Shown piece after piece: positions 63,980 to 64,000 of a stretch of DNA of 64,000 nucleotides. Each line of letters starts with the position of its first letter. Position 1 is the first letter of the stretch. Source of the stretch: Nocardia alni. GTDB taxonomy: Bacteria > Actinomycetota > Actinomycetes > Mycobacteriales > Mycobacteriaceae. The position numbers and the translations under genes were made by a program. The notes under the pieces were generated by a model. The model had not been told where the DNA came from. It saw only the letters and a list, made by a program, of their open reading frames with translations, and ran no database searches. The stretch spans positions 1-64,000 of the forward strand of contig NZ_JAGPOX010000017.1 in the NCBI RefSeq assembly GCF_019038435.1, written 5' to 3'.

Positions 63980-64000
63980 GCCTGTGTCCCGTTGCACGAG

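Overview
The window is a GC-rich actinobacterial chromosome segment, most likely from Nocardia or a close relative in the Mycobacteriales. The basis is gene order. The core genes pmt, rsmI, metG, tatD, rpfB, rsmA/ksgA, ispE, then pth/rplY, prs, glmU, tRNA-Gln, a TetR gene, mfd and mazG follow the order known from the Mycobacterium tuberculosis Rv1002c-Rv1021 block. The full ergothioneine pathway, WXG100-like proteins, RpfB and an alkB-rubredoxin operon agree with this. GTG starts and 4-bp ATGA/GTGA gene overlaps are common.

Layout. 1-7.6 kb: partial pmt, a 78-bp-period minisatellite, rsmI, metG, tatD, rpfB and an SDR. 7.7-10.3 kb: a pentanucleotide microsatellite, a secreted lipase, a tandem RHH-type antitoxin-like protein and a non-coding stretch. 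10.3-15.8 kb: rsmA with a decayed partial duplicate of its 3' end, copper export (copA, copZ, CsoR-like box), ispE and initiator tRNA-fMet. 15.9-19.3 kb: a three-gene deoxysugar/glycosyltransferase cassette directly behind the tRNA. 20-26.4 kb: ABC-F ATPase, deazaflavin-type protein, DUF445 membrane protein, Abi-alpha-like protein, SnoaL-like protein and an alpha/beta hydrolase. 26.7-29.8 kb: a polymorphic-toxin island with two WXG100-like partners, a toxin with a type-37-like C-terminus, an overlapping immunity gene, a broken DUF7336-like gene and another immunity-like gene. 29.8-34.1 kb: prfC, rplY, pth and an ADP-ribosylglycohydrolase. 34.2-40.9 kb: egtE-like, egtA, egtB, egtC and egtD. 41.1-44.6 kb: alkane hydroxylation (TetR, alkB, two rubredoxins, reductase). 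44.7-55.5 kb: DUF2461, small proteins, prs-glmU, tRNA-Gln, two TetR regulators, mfd and mazG. 55.5-64 kb: Fic protein with a double palindromic operator, AraC/MBL pair, GNAT, DedA with a 33-bp minisatellite, thiamine-binding/PPOX pair, iron-box flavodoxin and a Stealth phosphotransferase.

Two observations stand out. First, an interspersed palindromic repeat family occurs in five copies. Every copy is exactly 78 bp, and all lie between convergent genes, often 9-17 nt from stop codons. One copy carries paired changes in both arms. This could be a mobile palindromic element or a bidirectional transcription-end element. Second, the 26.7-29.8 kb island is a translationally coupled, type VII-like toxin/partner/immunity operon followed by an immunity graveyard. 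Other structures worth checking are the paired AT-rich palindromes in front of fic, three different mini/microsatellites, the tRNA-adjacent deoxysugar cassette and an IdeR-like box in front of a flavodoxin gene.

All calls come from reading the sequence and recalled family knowledge. No database search was run.
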